A stretch of 64,000 bases of DNA from positions 39,470,351 through 39,534,350 of the forward strand of contig JAJKFL010000004.1 of the NCBI GenBank assembly GCA_021186555.1, read 5' to 3'. The stretch's first letter is position 1. Each line of letters opens with the position of its first letter. A program made the position numbers and the translations under genes. This DNA is from Reticulitermes speratus. Its lineage: Eukaryota; Arthropoda; Insecta; Blattodea; Rhinotermitidae. Below, piece by piece: positions 23,440 through 35,551 of this stretch. The notes below the pieces were generated by a model. That model was given only the letters and a program-made list of their open reading frames with translations. It did not search any database and was not told the DNA's origin.

Positions 23440-25935
23440 AGTATGCCACGTGTAACTCGGTAGGCACAACAACTGCGCCAGTACGCCACGTGTAACTCGG
23501 TAGGCACAACAACTGCGCCAGTACGCCACGTGTAACTCGGTAGGCACAACTGCGCCAGTACGCCACGTTTAACTCGGTAGGCACAACAACTGCGCCAGTA
23601 CGCCACGTGTAACTCGGTAGGCACAACAACTGCGCCAGTACGCCACGTGTAACTCGGTAGGCACAACAACTGCGCCAGTACGCCACGTTTAACTCGGTAG
23701 GCACAACAACTGCGCCAGTACGCCACGTGTAACTCGGTAGGCACAACAACTGCGCCAGTACGCCACGTGTAACTCGGTAGGCACAACAACTGCGCCAGTA
23801 CGCCACGTGTAACTCGGTAGGCACAACAACTGCGCCAGTACGCCACGTGTAACTCGGTAGGCACAACAACTGCGCCAGTACGCCACGTGTAACTCGGTAG
23901 GCACAACAACTGCGCCAGTACGCCACGTGTAACTCGGTAGGCACAACAACTGCACCAGTACGCCACGTGTAACTCGGTAGGCACAACAACTGCGCCAGTA
24001 CGCCACGTGTAACTCGGTAGGCACAACAACTGCGCCAGTACGCCACGTGTAACTCGGTAGGCACAACAACTGCGCCAGTACGCCACGTGTAACTCGGTAG
24101 GCACAACAACTGCGCCAGTACGCCACGTGTAACTCGGTAGGCACAACAACTGCGCCAGTACGCCACGTGTAACTCGGTAGGCACAACTGCGCCAGTACGC
24201 CACGTTTAACTCGGTAGGCACAACAACTGCGCCAGTACGCCACGTGTAACTCGGTAGGCACAACAACTGCGCCAGTACGCCACGTGTAACTCGGTAGGCA
24301 CAACAACTGCGCCAGTACGCCACGTTTAACTCGGTAGGCACAACAACTGCGCCAGTACGCCACGTGTAACTCGGTAGGCACAACAACTGCGCTAGTACGC
24401 CACGTGTAACTCGGTAGGCACAACAACTGCGCCAGTACGCCACGTGTAACTCGGTAGGCACAACAACTGCGCCAGTACGCCACGTGTAACTCGGTAGGCA
24501 CAACAACTGCGCCAGTACGCCACGTGTAACTCGGTAGGCACAACAACTGCGCCAGTACGCCACGTGTAACTCGGTAGGCACAACAACTGCACCAGTACGC
24601 CACGTGTAACTCGGTAGGCACAACAACTGCGCCAGTACGCCACGTGTAACTCGGTAGGCACAACAACTGCGCCAGTACGCCACGTGTAACTCGGTAGGCA
24701 CAACAACTGCGCCAGTACGCCACGTGTAACTCGGTAGGCACAACAACTGCGCCAGTACGCCACGTGTAACTCGGTAGGCACAACAACTGCGCCAGTACGC
24801 CACGTGTAACTCGGTAGGCACAACAACTGCGCCAGTACGCCACGTGTAACTCGGTAGGCACAACTGCGCCAGTACGCCACGTTTAACTCGGTAGGCACAA
24901 CAACTGCGCCAGTACGCCACGTGTAACTCGGTAGGCACAACAACTGCGCCAGTACGCCACGTGTAACTCGGTAGGCACAACAACTGCGCCAGTACGCCAC
25001 GTGTAACTCGGTAGGCACAACAACTGCGCCAGTACGCCACGTGTAACTCGGTAGGCACAACAACTGCGCCAGTACGCCACGTGTAACTCGGTAGGCACAA
25101 CTGCGCCAGTACGCCACGTGTTACTCGGTAGGCACAACAACTGCGCCAGTACGCCACGTGTAACTCGGTAGGCACAACAACTGCGCCAGTACGCCACGTG
25201 TAACTCGGTAGGCACAACAACTGCGCCAGTACGCCACGTGTTACTCGGTAGGCACAACAACTGCGCCAGTACGCCACGTGTAACTCGGTAGGCACAACAA
25301 CTGCGCCAGTACGCCACGTGTTACTCGGTAGGCACAACAACTGCGCCAGTACGCCACGTGTAACTCGGTAGGCACAACAACTGCGCAAGTACGCCACGTG
25401 TTACTCGGTAGGCACAACAACTGCGCCAGTACGCCACGTGTTACTCGGTAGGCACAACAACTGCGCCAGTACGCCACGTGTAACTCGGTAGGCACAACAA
25501 CTGCGCCAGTACGCCACGTGTTACTCGGTAGGCACAACAACTGCGCCAGTACGCCACGTGTAACTCGGTAGGCACAACAACTGCGCCAGTACGCCACGTG
25601 TAACTCGGTAGGCACAACAACTGCGCCAGTACGCCACGTGTAACTCGGTAGGCACAACAACTGCGCCAGTACGCCACGTGTTACTCGGTAGGCACAACAA
25701 CTGCGCCAGTACGCCACGTGTTACTCGGTAGGCACAACAACTGCGCCAGTACGCCACGTGTAACTCGGTAGGCACAACAACTGCGCCAGTACGCCACGTG
25801 TTACTCGGTAGGCACAACAACTGCGCCAGTACGCCACGTGTTACTCGGTAGGCACAACAACTGCGCCAGTACGCCACGTGTTACTCGGTAGGCACAACAA
25901 CTGCGCCAGTACGCCACGTGTAACTCGGTAGGCAC
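23440..25935. repeat. 40-bp minisatellite, about 62 units
   Basis: The unit is CCACGTGTAACTCGGTAGGC then ACAACAACTGCGCCAGTACG. Variants: CACGTTTAAC at 23560-24900, CACGTGTTAC mostly after 25110, and a CAA-deleted unit at 23545, 24185, 24862 and 25098. The last three mark a block of roughly 640-680 bp duplicated at least once. Confidence 0.97.
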
Positions 25936-26084
25936 GACTGCGAATTCAGCAACTCCTTTTATTAGCAAAGTTACTTCAGCCCCCAACACACTATCAGTTA
26001 TTTTTACGCTGTCCATTCCGTGCATTTTAAACCAATGTATTTAATTTATGGTACCAACTAAATGCACATTATTAGTTACATATG

Positions 26085-26160
26085 AGTGTTAAACACGTAG
26101 CTCCGACGTTTCGGTACAAGCGTACCATCCACAGTGAGCGCAATATGCCAGGTTTAAAAC
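26085..26160 (-). mobile_element. GAAACGTC-bearing fragment
   Basis: The minus strand reads CTGTGGATGGTACGCTTGTA then CCGAAACGTCGGAGCT. GGTAC-GCTT-GTACC makes a clean stem II just before GAAA. The first core reads CTGTGGA rather than CTGANGA. Confidence 0.4.
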
Positions 26161-26255
26161 CAACTGCCAGTGACAAGCCACTATTTACACGGTTCCACAG
26201 TCTGTAGTAGGCTGCGTTGTTGATATCATTTGTGTACAAAAAGTTTTAAAAACAG

Positions 26256-28533
26256 TACAAGTTGTATTGTTGTTGGAGTACAACTGGACATATGTTTCTA
26301 CAAGTTGTATTGTTGTTGGAGTACAACTGGACATATGTTTGTACAAGTTGTATTGTTGTTGGAGTAGAACTGGACATATGTTTGTACAAGTTGTATTGTT
26401 GTTGGAGTAGAACTGGACATATGTTTGTACAAGTTGTATTGTTGTTGGAGTAGAACTAGACATATGTTTGTACAAGTTGTATTGTTGTTGGAGTAGAACT
26501 GGACATATGTTTGTACAAGTTGTATTGTTGTTGGAGTAGAACTGGACATATGTTTGTACAAGTTGTATTGTTGTTGGAGTAGAACTGGACATATGTTTGT
26601 ACAAGTTGTATTGTTGTTGGTGTAGAACTGGACATATGTTTGTACAAGTTGTATTGTTGTTGGAGTAGAACTAGACATATGTTTGTACAAGTTGTATTGT
26701 TGTTGGAGTAGAACTGGACATATGTTTGTACAAGTTGTATTGTTGTTGGAGTAGAACTGGACATATGTTTGTACAAGTTGTATTGTTGTTGGAGTAGAAC
26801 TGGACATATGTTTGTACAAGTTGTATTGTTGTTGGTGTAGAACTGGACATATGTTTGTACAAGTTGTATTGTTGTTGGAGTAGAACTAGACATATGTTTG
26901 TACAAGTTGTATTGTTGTTGGAGTAGAACTGGACATATGTTTGTACAAGTTGTATTGTTGTTGGAGTAGAACTGGACATATGTTTGTACAAGTTGTATTG
27001 TTGGAGTAGAACTAGACATATGTTTGTACAAGTTGTATTGTTATTGGAGTAGAACTGCTAGACATATGTTTGTACAACATATGTGTAATTGTTGTTGGAG
27101 TAGAACTGGACATATGTTTGTACAAGTTGTATTGTTGTTGGAGTAGAAACTAGACAATTGTTTGTAACAAGTTGTATTGTTGTTGGAGTAGAACTGGACA
27201 TATGTTTGTACAAGTTGTATTGTTGTTGGAGTAGAACAAGACATATGTTTGTACAAGTTGTATTGTTGTTGTAGAAACTAGACATATGTTTGTACAAGTT
27301 GTATTGTTGTTGGAGTAGAACTAGACATATGTTTGTACAAGTTGTATTGTTGTTGGAGTAAAACTAGACATATGTATGTACAAGTTGTATTGTTGTTGGA
27401 GTAGAACTGGACATATGTTTGTACAAGTTGTTATTGTTGTTGGAGTAGAACTAGACATATGTTTGTACAAGTTGTATTGTTGTTGGAGTAGAACTGGACA
27501 TATGTTTGTACAAGTTGTATTGTTGTTGGAGTAAAACTAGACATATGTTTGTACAAGTTGTATTGTTGTTGGAGTAGAACTGGACATATGTTTGTACAAG
27601 TTGTATTGTTGTTGGAGTAAAACTAGACATATGTTTGTACAAGTTGTATTGTTGTTGGAGTAGAACTGGACATATGTTTGTACAAGTTGTATTGTTGTTG
27701 GAGTAGAACTAGACATATGTTTGTACAAGTTGTATTGTTGTTGGAGTAGAACTAGACATATGTTTGTACAAGTTGTATTGTGTTGGAGTAAAACTAGACA
27801 TGTTTGTACAAGTTGTATTGTTGTTGGAGTAGAACTAGACATATGTTTGTACAAGTTGTATTGTTGTTGGAGTATAACTAGACATATGTTTGTACAAGTT
27901 GTATTGTTGTTGGAGTAAAACTAGACATATGTTTGTACAAGTTGTATTGTTGTTGGAGTAGAACTGGACATATGTTTGTACAAGTTGTATTGTTGTTGGA
28001 GTAGAACTAGACATATGTTTGTACAAGTTGTATTGTTGTTGGAGTAGAACTGGACATATGTTTGTACAAGTTGTATTGTTGTTGGAGTAAAACTAGACAT
28101 ATGTTTGTACAAGTTGTATTGTTGTTGGAGTAGAACTGGACATGTTTGTACAAGTTGTATTGTTGTTGGTGTAAAACTAGACATATGTTTGTACAAGTTG
28201 TATTGTTGTTGGAGTAGAACTGGACATATGTTTGTACAAGTTGTACTGTTGTTGGAGTAGAACTAGACATATGTTTGTACAAGTTGTATTGTTGTTGGAG
28301 TAGAACTAGACATATGTTTGTACAAGTTGTATTGTTGTTGGAGTAAAACTAGACATATGTTTGTACAAGTTGTATTGCTGTTGGATTAGAACTGGACATA
28401 TGTTTGTACAAGTTGTATTGTTGTTGAGTAGAACTAGACATATGTTTGTACAAGTTGTATTGTTGTTGGAGTAGAACTAGACATATGTTTGTACAAGTTG
28501 TATTGTTGTTGGAGTAGAACTAGACATATGTTT
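26256..28533. repeat. 43-bp minisatellite, about 53 units
   Basis: The unit is GTTGTATTGTTGTTGGAGTA, GAACTGGACATATGTTTGTA, CAA. GAACTGG and GAACTAG variants intermix. The part 27000-27450 holds several indels. The first units have GTACAACTGG. Not coding. Confidence 0.97.
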
Positions 28534-28595
28534 ATAACAGAAAGATACTTGTGTTGACTGAATAATTCTTTGTTATATTTTTTATAGTATCTTTA

Positions 28596-28712
28596 CAGTG
28601 CATTCTTTTACAATTCACAAATTATACACAACAAAATTCGCTATATTTTCACATTATATACCTTACGAGTATTCTGCAACCCCTACATATGCTTCGGCTT
28701 TCGTTATGAGTC
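28596..28712 (-). mobile_element. Terminal piece of a hammerhead-bearing (Penelope-like?) family
   Basis: On the minus strand it reads CCGAAGCATATGTAGGGG, GGTATATAATGTGAAAATAT, TTTTGTTGTGTATAATTTG and GAATGCACTGTAAAGATAC, the same order as 30893-31015. It is more diverged in the catalytic core. Confidence 0.5.
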
Positions 28713-29827
28713 AGTACACACCGCAACACGGACACACACAATGTCAGTACACACCGCAACACGACACACACAATGTCAGTACACACCGCAACACGTACAC
28801 ACAATGTCAGTACACACCGCAACACGGACACACACAATGTCAGTACACACCGCAACACGGACACACACAGTGTCAGTACACACCGCAACACGGACCACAC
28901 ACAATGTCAGTACACACCGCAACACGGACACACACAGTGTCAGTACACACCGCAACACGGACACACACAGTGTCAGTACACACCGCAACACGGACACACA
29001 CAGTGTCAGTACACACCGCAACACGGACACACACATGTCAGTACACACCGCAACACGGACACACACAATGTCAGTACACACCGCAACACGGACACACACA
29101 ATGTCAGTACACACCGCAACACGGACACACACAATGTCAGTACACACCGCAACACGGACACACACAATGTCAGTACACACCGCAACACGGACACACACAG
29201 TGTCAGTACACACCGCAACACGGACACACACAGTGTCAGTACACACCGCAACACGGACACACACAGTGTCAGTACACACCGCAACACGGACACACACAAT
29301 GTCAGTACACACCGCAACACGGACACACACAATGTCAGTACACACCGCAACACGGACACACACAATGTCAGTACACACCGCAACACGGACACACACAATG
29401 TCAGTACACACCGCAACACGGACACACACAATGTCAGTACACACCGCAACACGGACACACACAATGTCAGTACACACCGCAACACGGACACACACAATGT
29501 CAGTACACACCGCAACACGGACACACACAATGTCAGTACACACCGCAACACGGACACACACAATGTCAGTACACACCGCAACACGGACACACACAATGTC
29601 AGTACACACCGCAACACGGACACACACAATGTCAGTACACACCGCAACACGGACACACACAATGTCAGTACACACCGCAACACGGACACACACAGTGTCA
29701 GTACACACCGCAACACGGACACACACAGTGTCAGTACACACCGCAACACGGACACACACAATGTCAGTACACACCGCAACACGGACACACACAGTGTCAG
29801 TACACACCGCAACACGGACACACACAA
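28706..29827. repeat. 33-bp minisatellite, about 34 units
   Basis: The unit is TCAGTACACACCGCAACACG then GACACACACAATG. Because 33 bp is 11 codons and no frame has a stop, all frames are open (for example CQYTPQHGHTQ). Units 2 and 3 and one near 28890 contain indels, so no single frame is kept from the left end. Confidence 0.96.
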
Positions 29828-30048
29828 CACAAACAGGACATATTTACTTAACTGACCGTCCATATATACAAAACCAAAGCCAAAACCGAACAACTAGCCA
29901 ACGGTGGATCACATAACGTGGGGGGGAAAAAAACCAGATCGTTTCATTTTACCATTTTACTACGAAAATCGACGAACTTTTTTTAAGGATTTTATATTCT
30001 GTGTTCTTATATATTTCAAATACATATTGTATATAAATGTGACATATA

Positions 30049-30825
30049 CAGTGATACCTCGGCTAACGAGTGACCCTGCTAACGAATTTTTCGGCTAACG
30101 AAGATTTTTTTCGCTGTTTTTCGGACTCGGCTAACGAATATGGATTCGGCTAACGAATGTTTTAGTGGATGCTCGCGCTAACATAAAGCAGCAAACATGA
30201 ACGGTCGGGCCATTCCAGGAGCTTATCTTTTCCGTCTGTATGTGTGTGACAAAGAGATCAGCTGACCACATCACATAGGGGAGACCCACCAACCCGACTG
30301 GGTTGTTTACGTTCGAGACTTGGTTGAAGACAAGTGTCTGAATCACTTTAAAAACATTCTGAAAAAAAGGGAACTTCAATCAACTTTGGACAGATTTCTG
30401 ACTTCTCCTTTAGCAAAGAGACAGAGGCCAGCTACTGAAGAAGAGGAATTACCTTGAATAAACTTTGAAAATTTGGAGAAGAATAGTAAAAACGTGTGTA
30501 ACATATTTTCAGTTTAATAGTATAAAAGTGTATAATATATTTTCAGTATAATAGTGTAAAGATCGTCAATTTTTCATTCTAACTTTCCATATTTCCTTCA
30601 TCCAATTCGGTAGCTGTTCATCTACAGCCTTTGGTGAGTTTTTGCCTTTTATAGTGTGCATTTTACTTTTTATGAAACTTATCTTTAAATAGTGGGCAGC
30701 ATCCAGAACGAATTAAACGATTTTCTATACAAAACTACGGGAAATCACGTTTCGGCTAACGAAGATTTCGGCTATAAAAATTAATTCCGGAAACGAATTA
30801 TCTTACGTTAACCGAGGTATCACTG
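30049..30825 (+). mobile_element. Tigger/pogo-like deletion derivative with transposase C-terminus
   Basis: CAGTGATACCTCGGCTAACG at the left and GTTAACCGAGGTATCACTG at the right, with TA flanks (30047-30048, 30826-30827). Several GGCTAACGAA repeats lie inside the left end. The plus frame at about 30270-30457 reads DWVVYVRDLVEDK, NHFKNILKKRELQ, LDRFLTSPLAKRQ and then EEEELP with TGA, the charged C-terminal tail typical of Tigger transposases. The DDE core is absent, so the copy is non-autonomous. Confidence 0.85.
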
Positions 30826-30892
30826 TATATGACAATGAAACTGGACTAAATGTGATAGCAGACAAAAATATTGGATGTGAAGTGAATGTAGT

Positions 30893-31015
30893 TTACGAGC
30901 CCCCTGAAGATGGCCATATAAAGGCCGAAACATATGTAGGGGTTGAAGAGTAAAGTATATAAAGTGACAATATAGTGCATTTTGTTGGTAATTTGTGAAT
31001 TCGTTAGTATATTAA
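30893..31015 (+). mobile_element. Terminal piece of a hammerhead-bearing (Penelope-like?) family
   Basis: It starts with a hammerhead-like fold (see 30900-30942) and continues GTAAAGTATATAAAGTGAC, AGTGCATTTTGTTGGTAATT and TGTGAATTCGTTAG. Penelope-like elements are known to carry minimal hammerhead motifs in their terminal repeats. No protein part is seen here, so the family name is an inference. Confidence 0.5.
30900..30942 (+). ncRNA. Minimal hammerhead ribozyme-like motif
   Basis: In order: CCCC (stem I), CTGAAGA (matches the CUGANGA core), GGCC...GGCC (stem II, loop ATATAAA), GAAA (core), C-ATAT-G (very short stem III), TA (the UH cleavage position) and GGGG (stem I partner). One extra T sits between CTGAAGA and stem II, which departs from the textbook core, so activity is uncertain. 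Confidence 0.45.
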
Positions 31016-31353
31016 GTTATCAAATCTGAACTGCATATCGCCTGTTACCAATGTACAGACGCTGTGTTAGGCTACGAACAGTTACGTAGGACAAGTCACA
31101 AGCTGCAGTTCCACAATCTCACGACATTCTGTTTCTACTTGGTAACGCTACCTTACAGCAATGCTGGGTTCAGCCGACATCACTGTTTCCAAATACACAC
31201 TGCGTCGCACAAGATATCTGACACCATACCGAGATCGTCGTCGGCTTTCACACGAGAACCGCCTTTTGCCGATTACGGTCTGCAAAGCAGCGACATGACT
31301 GACGGTCCCTGAGAATGCTAAGACGCCGAAGGACATAATACAGCTTATAAGGT
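31016..31353. other. Unassigned sequence
   Basis: No gene identified. Short frames on both strands at 31064-31336 lack domains. Confidence 0.45.
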
Positions 31354-31518
31354 CAGGGGTGCATAAATTCTGGGCGCCTAGTCGTAGTGGCGACTAACTT
31401 TTGTACGGTGTAGTCTAATATTTCTGGGTCCTCTGTACAGAACTTAGTTCATGGCGCCCTTATAGCGCCTAGAATTTTGACACGTGTCCGACGTTTTTGG
31501 AAAATTTGTGCACCCTTG
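31354..31518. mobile_element. hAT-type MITE, second copy of the 167-bp family
   Basis: CAGGGGTGCATAAATTC at the left and GAAAATTTGTGCACCCTTG at the right, in the opposite orientation to 15142-15308 (TAGTGGCGACTAACTTTTG inside). The target duplication is not clean. Confidence 0.75.
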
Positions 31519-31566
31519 ATGCAGGCTCTAAACACCGGAGCCCTTTTAACTCCGATATTCTTTGTA

Positions 31567-31889
31567 AGGTAAAGGTACAGCAACCCCATTACAGACCTGG
31601 ACAGACCCTTAGGGTTCCAGGAGGTTGAGGCTCACAGATTTATAGACAATCGGCACATGAAGGTGGTAAGGTTGTTAGCCCTACGCACCGGCCGCCTTTA
31701 CCCCCCCCCCCACCCCCAGGAAATATTCCTGGTACTCATTTCTGTTAGAGGCTGAGTCGACCCCAGGGCCATAGTGCGAACGAAAGGATTATGTCAATGA
31801 AAAATTCCAATGACACCATCGGGAATCGAACTCGCGACCTTCCGGCTTGTAGCGCAGTGCCTAAACCAACTGCGCCACCGCGTGCCCCT
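31567..31889 (-). mobile_element. tRNA-derived SINE, family S1, with 13-bp target duplication
   Basis: Same family in reverse, with the AAGGTAAAGGTA tail at the left and the GGGGCACGCGGTGGCGCAGT head at the right. GATATTCTTTGTA flanks both sides (31554-31566 and 31890-31902). A C-run has expanded inside the body. Confidence 0.92.
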
Positions 31890-32047
31890 GATATTCTTTG
31901 TATAACATTATACAAATTCGGCTCCTACGACCACAGAAAACACCGTGTGCCCATTACTAATAACAAGCGGTTACTGGTGTTTGCGGAAGTCTCGCCGTTT
32001 GCCTTAAGACCGCGATCCTAATTGAAACCGCAACGCGACAGAGAAGC

Positions 32048-33064
32048 TTGCATTGACACTGTAGCTAAGCACACAACATTGACACTGTAGCTAAGCACAC
32101 AACATTGACACTGTAGCTAAGCACACAACATTGACACTGTAGCTAAGCACACAACATTGACACTGTAGCTAAGCACACAACATTGACACTGTAGCTAAGC
32201 ACACAACATTGACACTAGCTAAGCACACAACATTGACAATGTAGATAAGCACACAACATTGACAATGTAGCTAAGCACACAACATTGACACTGTAGCTAA
32301 GCACACAACATTGACACTGTAGCTAAGCACACAACATTGACACTGTAGCTAAGCACACAACATTGACACTGTAGATAAGCACACAACATTGACACTGTAG
32401 CTAAGCACACAACATTGACACTGTAGCTAAGCACACAACATTGACACTGTAGCTAAGCACACAACATTGACACTGTAGCTAAGCACACAACATTGACACT
32501 GTAGCTAAGCACACAACATTGACACTGTAGCTAAGCACACAACATTGGCACTGTAGCTAAGCACACAACATTGGCACTGTAGCTAAGCACACAACATTGA
32601 CACTGTAGCTAAGCACACAACATTGGCACTGTAGCTAAGCACACAACATTGACACTGTAGCTAAGCACACAACATTGACACTGTAGCTAAGCACACAACA
32701 TTGACACTGTAGCTAAGCACACAACATTGACACTGTAGCTAAGCACACAACATTGACACTGTAGCTAAGCACACAACATTGACACTGTAGCTAAGCACAC
32801 AACATTGACACTGTAGCTAAGCACACAACATTGACACTGTAGCTAAGCACACAACATTGACACTGTAGCTAAGCACACAACATTGGCACTGTAGCTAAGC
32901 ACACAACATTGACACTGTAGCTAAGCACACAACATTGACACTGTAGCTAAGCACACAACATTGACACTGTAGCTAAGCACACAACATTGACACTGTAGCT
33001 AAGCACACAACATTGACACTGTAGCTAAGCACACAACATTGACACTGTAGCTAAGCACACAACA
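32048..33064. repeat. 28-bp minisatellite, about 36 units
   Basis: The unit is ACATTGACACTGTAGCTAAG then CACACAAC. It is very uniform, with a few GGCAC and GTAGATAAG variants. Confidence 0.97.
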
Positions 33065-33489
33065 CGATCAGACCGTCTCTAAGGGAAGAAAATAATTATT
33101 TACTGCCTGAAGTACGTATTAATGTCTACAATAACGCAAATGACAGCAGATAAAGATTGGAATGTGTGATATATAAATGTGTGATATATAAATGTGTGAT
33201 ATATAAATGTGTGATATATAAATGTGTGATATATAAATGTGTGATATATAAATGTGTGATATATAAATGTCCATCACTGTGTTTGTGTAAAAAAAATCAA
33301 GCACTGTAAACACTTCAGTTGTCAAACGTAAATATCGTGCCTTATTGAGAGGATAAGCTGACAGTCACTACACAGCTGGGTACAAATAGATACAGTCTTT
33401 GTGTATTGAAGTGTAACGTGACAGTTGGGATGAAGCTGTTACATCGTCAGTGAAAAGCACTGCTGCTTAGACAGCTGAGGTCCCTGTCC
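33065..33489. other. Mostly unassigned, includes the 15-bp repeat
   Basis: Apart from the TGTGTGATATATAAA repeat nothing is recognised. Confidence 0.5.
33163..33272. repeat. 15-bp minisatellite, seven units
   Basis: TGTGTGATATATAAA repeated seven times without change. Confidence 0.95.
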
Positions 33490-34676
33490 TTAACCGTTTA
33501 AAGCCCAGTGGTTACTATATGTACCACCACGTTTAACATTCACAAATTCTACGTTCTGCCCACACAGTGTATTTATGTGTTTTGTGTGGATCTCAGAACA
33601 AACAGCGATTATTTCACTGTACAGCATTAACTGACTGGTTTGTATAACTGAGACGGAGTGTGTTTACTGCGCGGTACGGACTGTAGCCCTTTAAAGCCCA
33701 GTGGTCACTATATGTACCGCCATGTTTAACATTCACAAATTCTACGTTCTGCCCACACAGTGTATTTATGTGTTTTGTGTGGATCTCAGAACAAACAGCG
33801 ATTATTTCACTGTACAACATTAACTGACTGGTTTGTATAACTGAGACGGAGTGTGTTTACTGCGCGGTACGGACTGTATTTATGTGTTTTGTGTGGATCT
33901 CAGAACAAACAGCGATTATTTCACTGTACAGCATTAACTGACTGGTTTGTATAACTGAGACGGAGTGTGTTTACTGCACGGTACGGACTGTATTTATGTG
34001 TTTTGTGTGGATCTCAGAACAAACAGCGATTATTTCACTGTACAGCATTAACTGACTGGTTTGTATAACTGAGACGGAGTGTGTTTACTGCGCGGTACGG
34101 ACTGTGTTTATGTGTTTTGTGTGGATCTCAGAACAAACAGCGATTATTTCACTGTACAACATTAACTGACTGGTTTGTATAACTGAGACGGAGTGTGTTT
34201 ACTGCGCGGTACGGACTGTATTTATGTGTTTTGTGTGGATCTCAGAACAAACAGCGATTATTTCACTGTACAGCATTAACTGACTGGTTTGTATAACTGA
34301 GACGGAGTGTGTTTACTGCGCGGTACGGACTGTATTTATGTGTTTTGTGTGGATCTCAGAACAAACAGCGATTATTTCACTGTACAGCATTAACTGACTG
34401 GTTTGTATAACTGAGACGGAGTGTGTTTACTGCGCGGTACGGACTGTATTTATGTGTTTTGTGTGGATCTGAGAACAAACAGCGATTATTTCACTGTACA
34501 GCATTAACTGACTGGTTTGTATAACTGAGACGGAGTGTGTTTACTGCGCGGTACGGACTGTATTTATGTGTTTTGTGTGGATCTGAGAACAAACAGCGAT
34601 TATTTCACTGTACAGCATTAACTGACTGGTTTGTATAACTGAGACGGTGTGTGTTTACTGCGCGGTACGAGCTGAG
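33490..34676 (-). repeat. 114-bp satellite array 3 (minus orientation), about 9 units
   Basis: It opens TTAACCGTTTAAAGCCCAGT (terminal module), repeats that module at 33688, then gives uniform units ending GCGCGGTACGAGCTGAG at 34676. Confidence 0.96.
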
Positions 34677-34689
34677 TCTTTTAATGTAG

Positions 34690-34870
34690 TTCAGTCTAAT
34701 CTGAGTGTTCAAAGGATTAATCCAAGGGCCTCTTCTGTTAACACTTAATAAATTTAGTAGGAGGCTGGGTGGGGCCCACAGACGGTTAGGCGCTTTGCAG
34801 AAGACACAAGTGTCTTGCATTGCCGTGCGGCCGTATTCTTCTGCAGTCTCTGTTACACAACAAAGAGCCA
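34690..34870 (-). mobile_element. SINE family S2-like fragment
   Basis: The minus strand reads TGTGGGCCCCACCCAGCCTC then CTACTAAATTTATTAAG, matching the S2 body (CCCACCCAGCCTCCTATAC). It lies against the end of a satellite array. Confidence 0.4.
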
Positions 34871-35324
34871 CTCTGGAGACGAACTGACAGTCTCGTGCTG
34901 TGACCGACGTTAATGTCTCTGTGTTGGGCTTAGTGTCTGACCTGGAGGTGATGTCGGATGTGGCCGCATCCTTCCGTCAAATGTTGCACGGTTGGACGGT
35001 CCGATGACGACGCCTTTGACAGAAAGTATCGTATGTCGCTGTTTGATATTCTGGCCGAACTTAAGATCTTTATCTGGCATAAGACTCACGAGGTTTCGGA
35101 TTTTCACGTTGGTCCTGTGAGTGGGAGTATTTGCGATGTGAACAGTGTGGCAGTGCTCAGGACACTTGATACTTCTGTGAACAGAGTAATCGTGCTGCTT
35201 TGGAATGTTCTGTTCATTGGTTCGTGTCTGTAGAGCAGGTAACTAGCGGTCCGCGGGACGCGTGCAGCAAGTGCACCGACTTTGTTGTCCAGTGCGAATT
35301 CTTAACTATTTTTTTTCACCCTGC
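34871..35324. other. Unassigned spacer between opposed satellite arrays
   Basis: No gene recognised. This is the centre of the inverted pair formed by arrays 3 and 4. Confidence 0.5.
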
Positions 35325-35440
35325 ACCCACCCCCATCTAGCGTCGAGGTTAAAGAAAGAGTAGAGCTATACCTCTACTCGCCCTCTGGGCCTTCATGGCC
35401 TGTTCTAGCGAGAACTTTACCTTTACCTTTGTTTCACCCT
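35325..35440 (+). mobile_element. SINE family S2, 3' fragment
   Basis: CACCCCCATCTAGCGTCG, GAGTAGAGCTATACCTCTAC, GGGCCTTCATGGCCTGTTC and the TTTACCTTTACC tail are all present; the 5' part is missing. Confidence 0.65.
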
Positions 35441-35551
35441 GATTTGCTCTATATCTGTGTGTCTCCCCACTCAAACTTTGGAATCAGTTTACGGCTTTTA
35501 CGGAGTTTGTTATGAAAATAATGATGCTATTGGAGGCTTGTATATAAACAT

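Noticed and set aside
23301-25397. 698-codon minus-strand open frame (VLAQLLCLPSYTW motif)
   Set aside because: It is a stop-free frame through the 40-bp array. Three frames are open at once and it runs into unrelated sequence at its end.
26185-28282. Open frames reading YKHMSSSTPTTIQLVQ repeats
   Set aside because: Product of the 43-bp minisatellite; broken wherever a unit has an indel, with no start context or flanking coding signal.
28706-29827. CRISPR array (regular repeats of about 30 bp)
   Set aside because: There are no unique spacers: units are contiguous tandem copies, and the sequence is eukaryotic.
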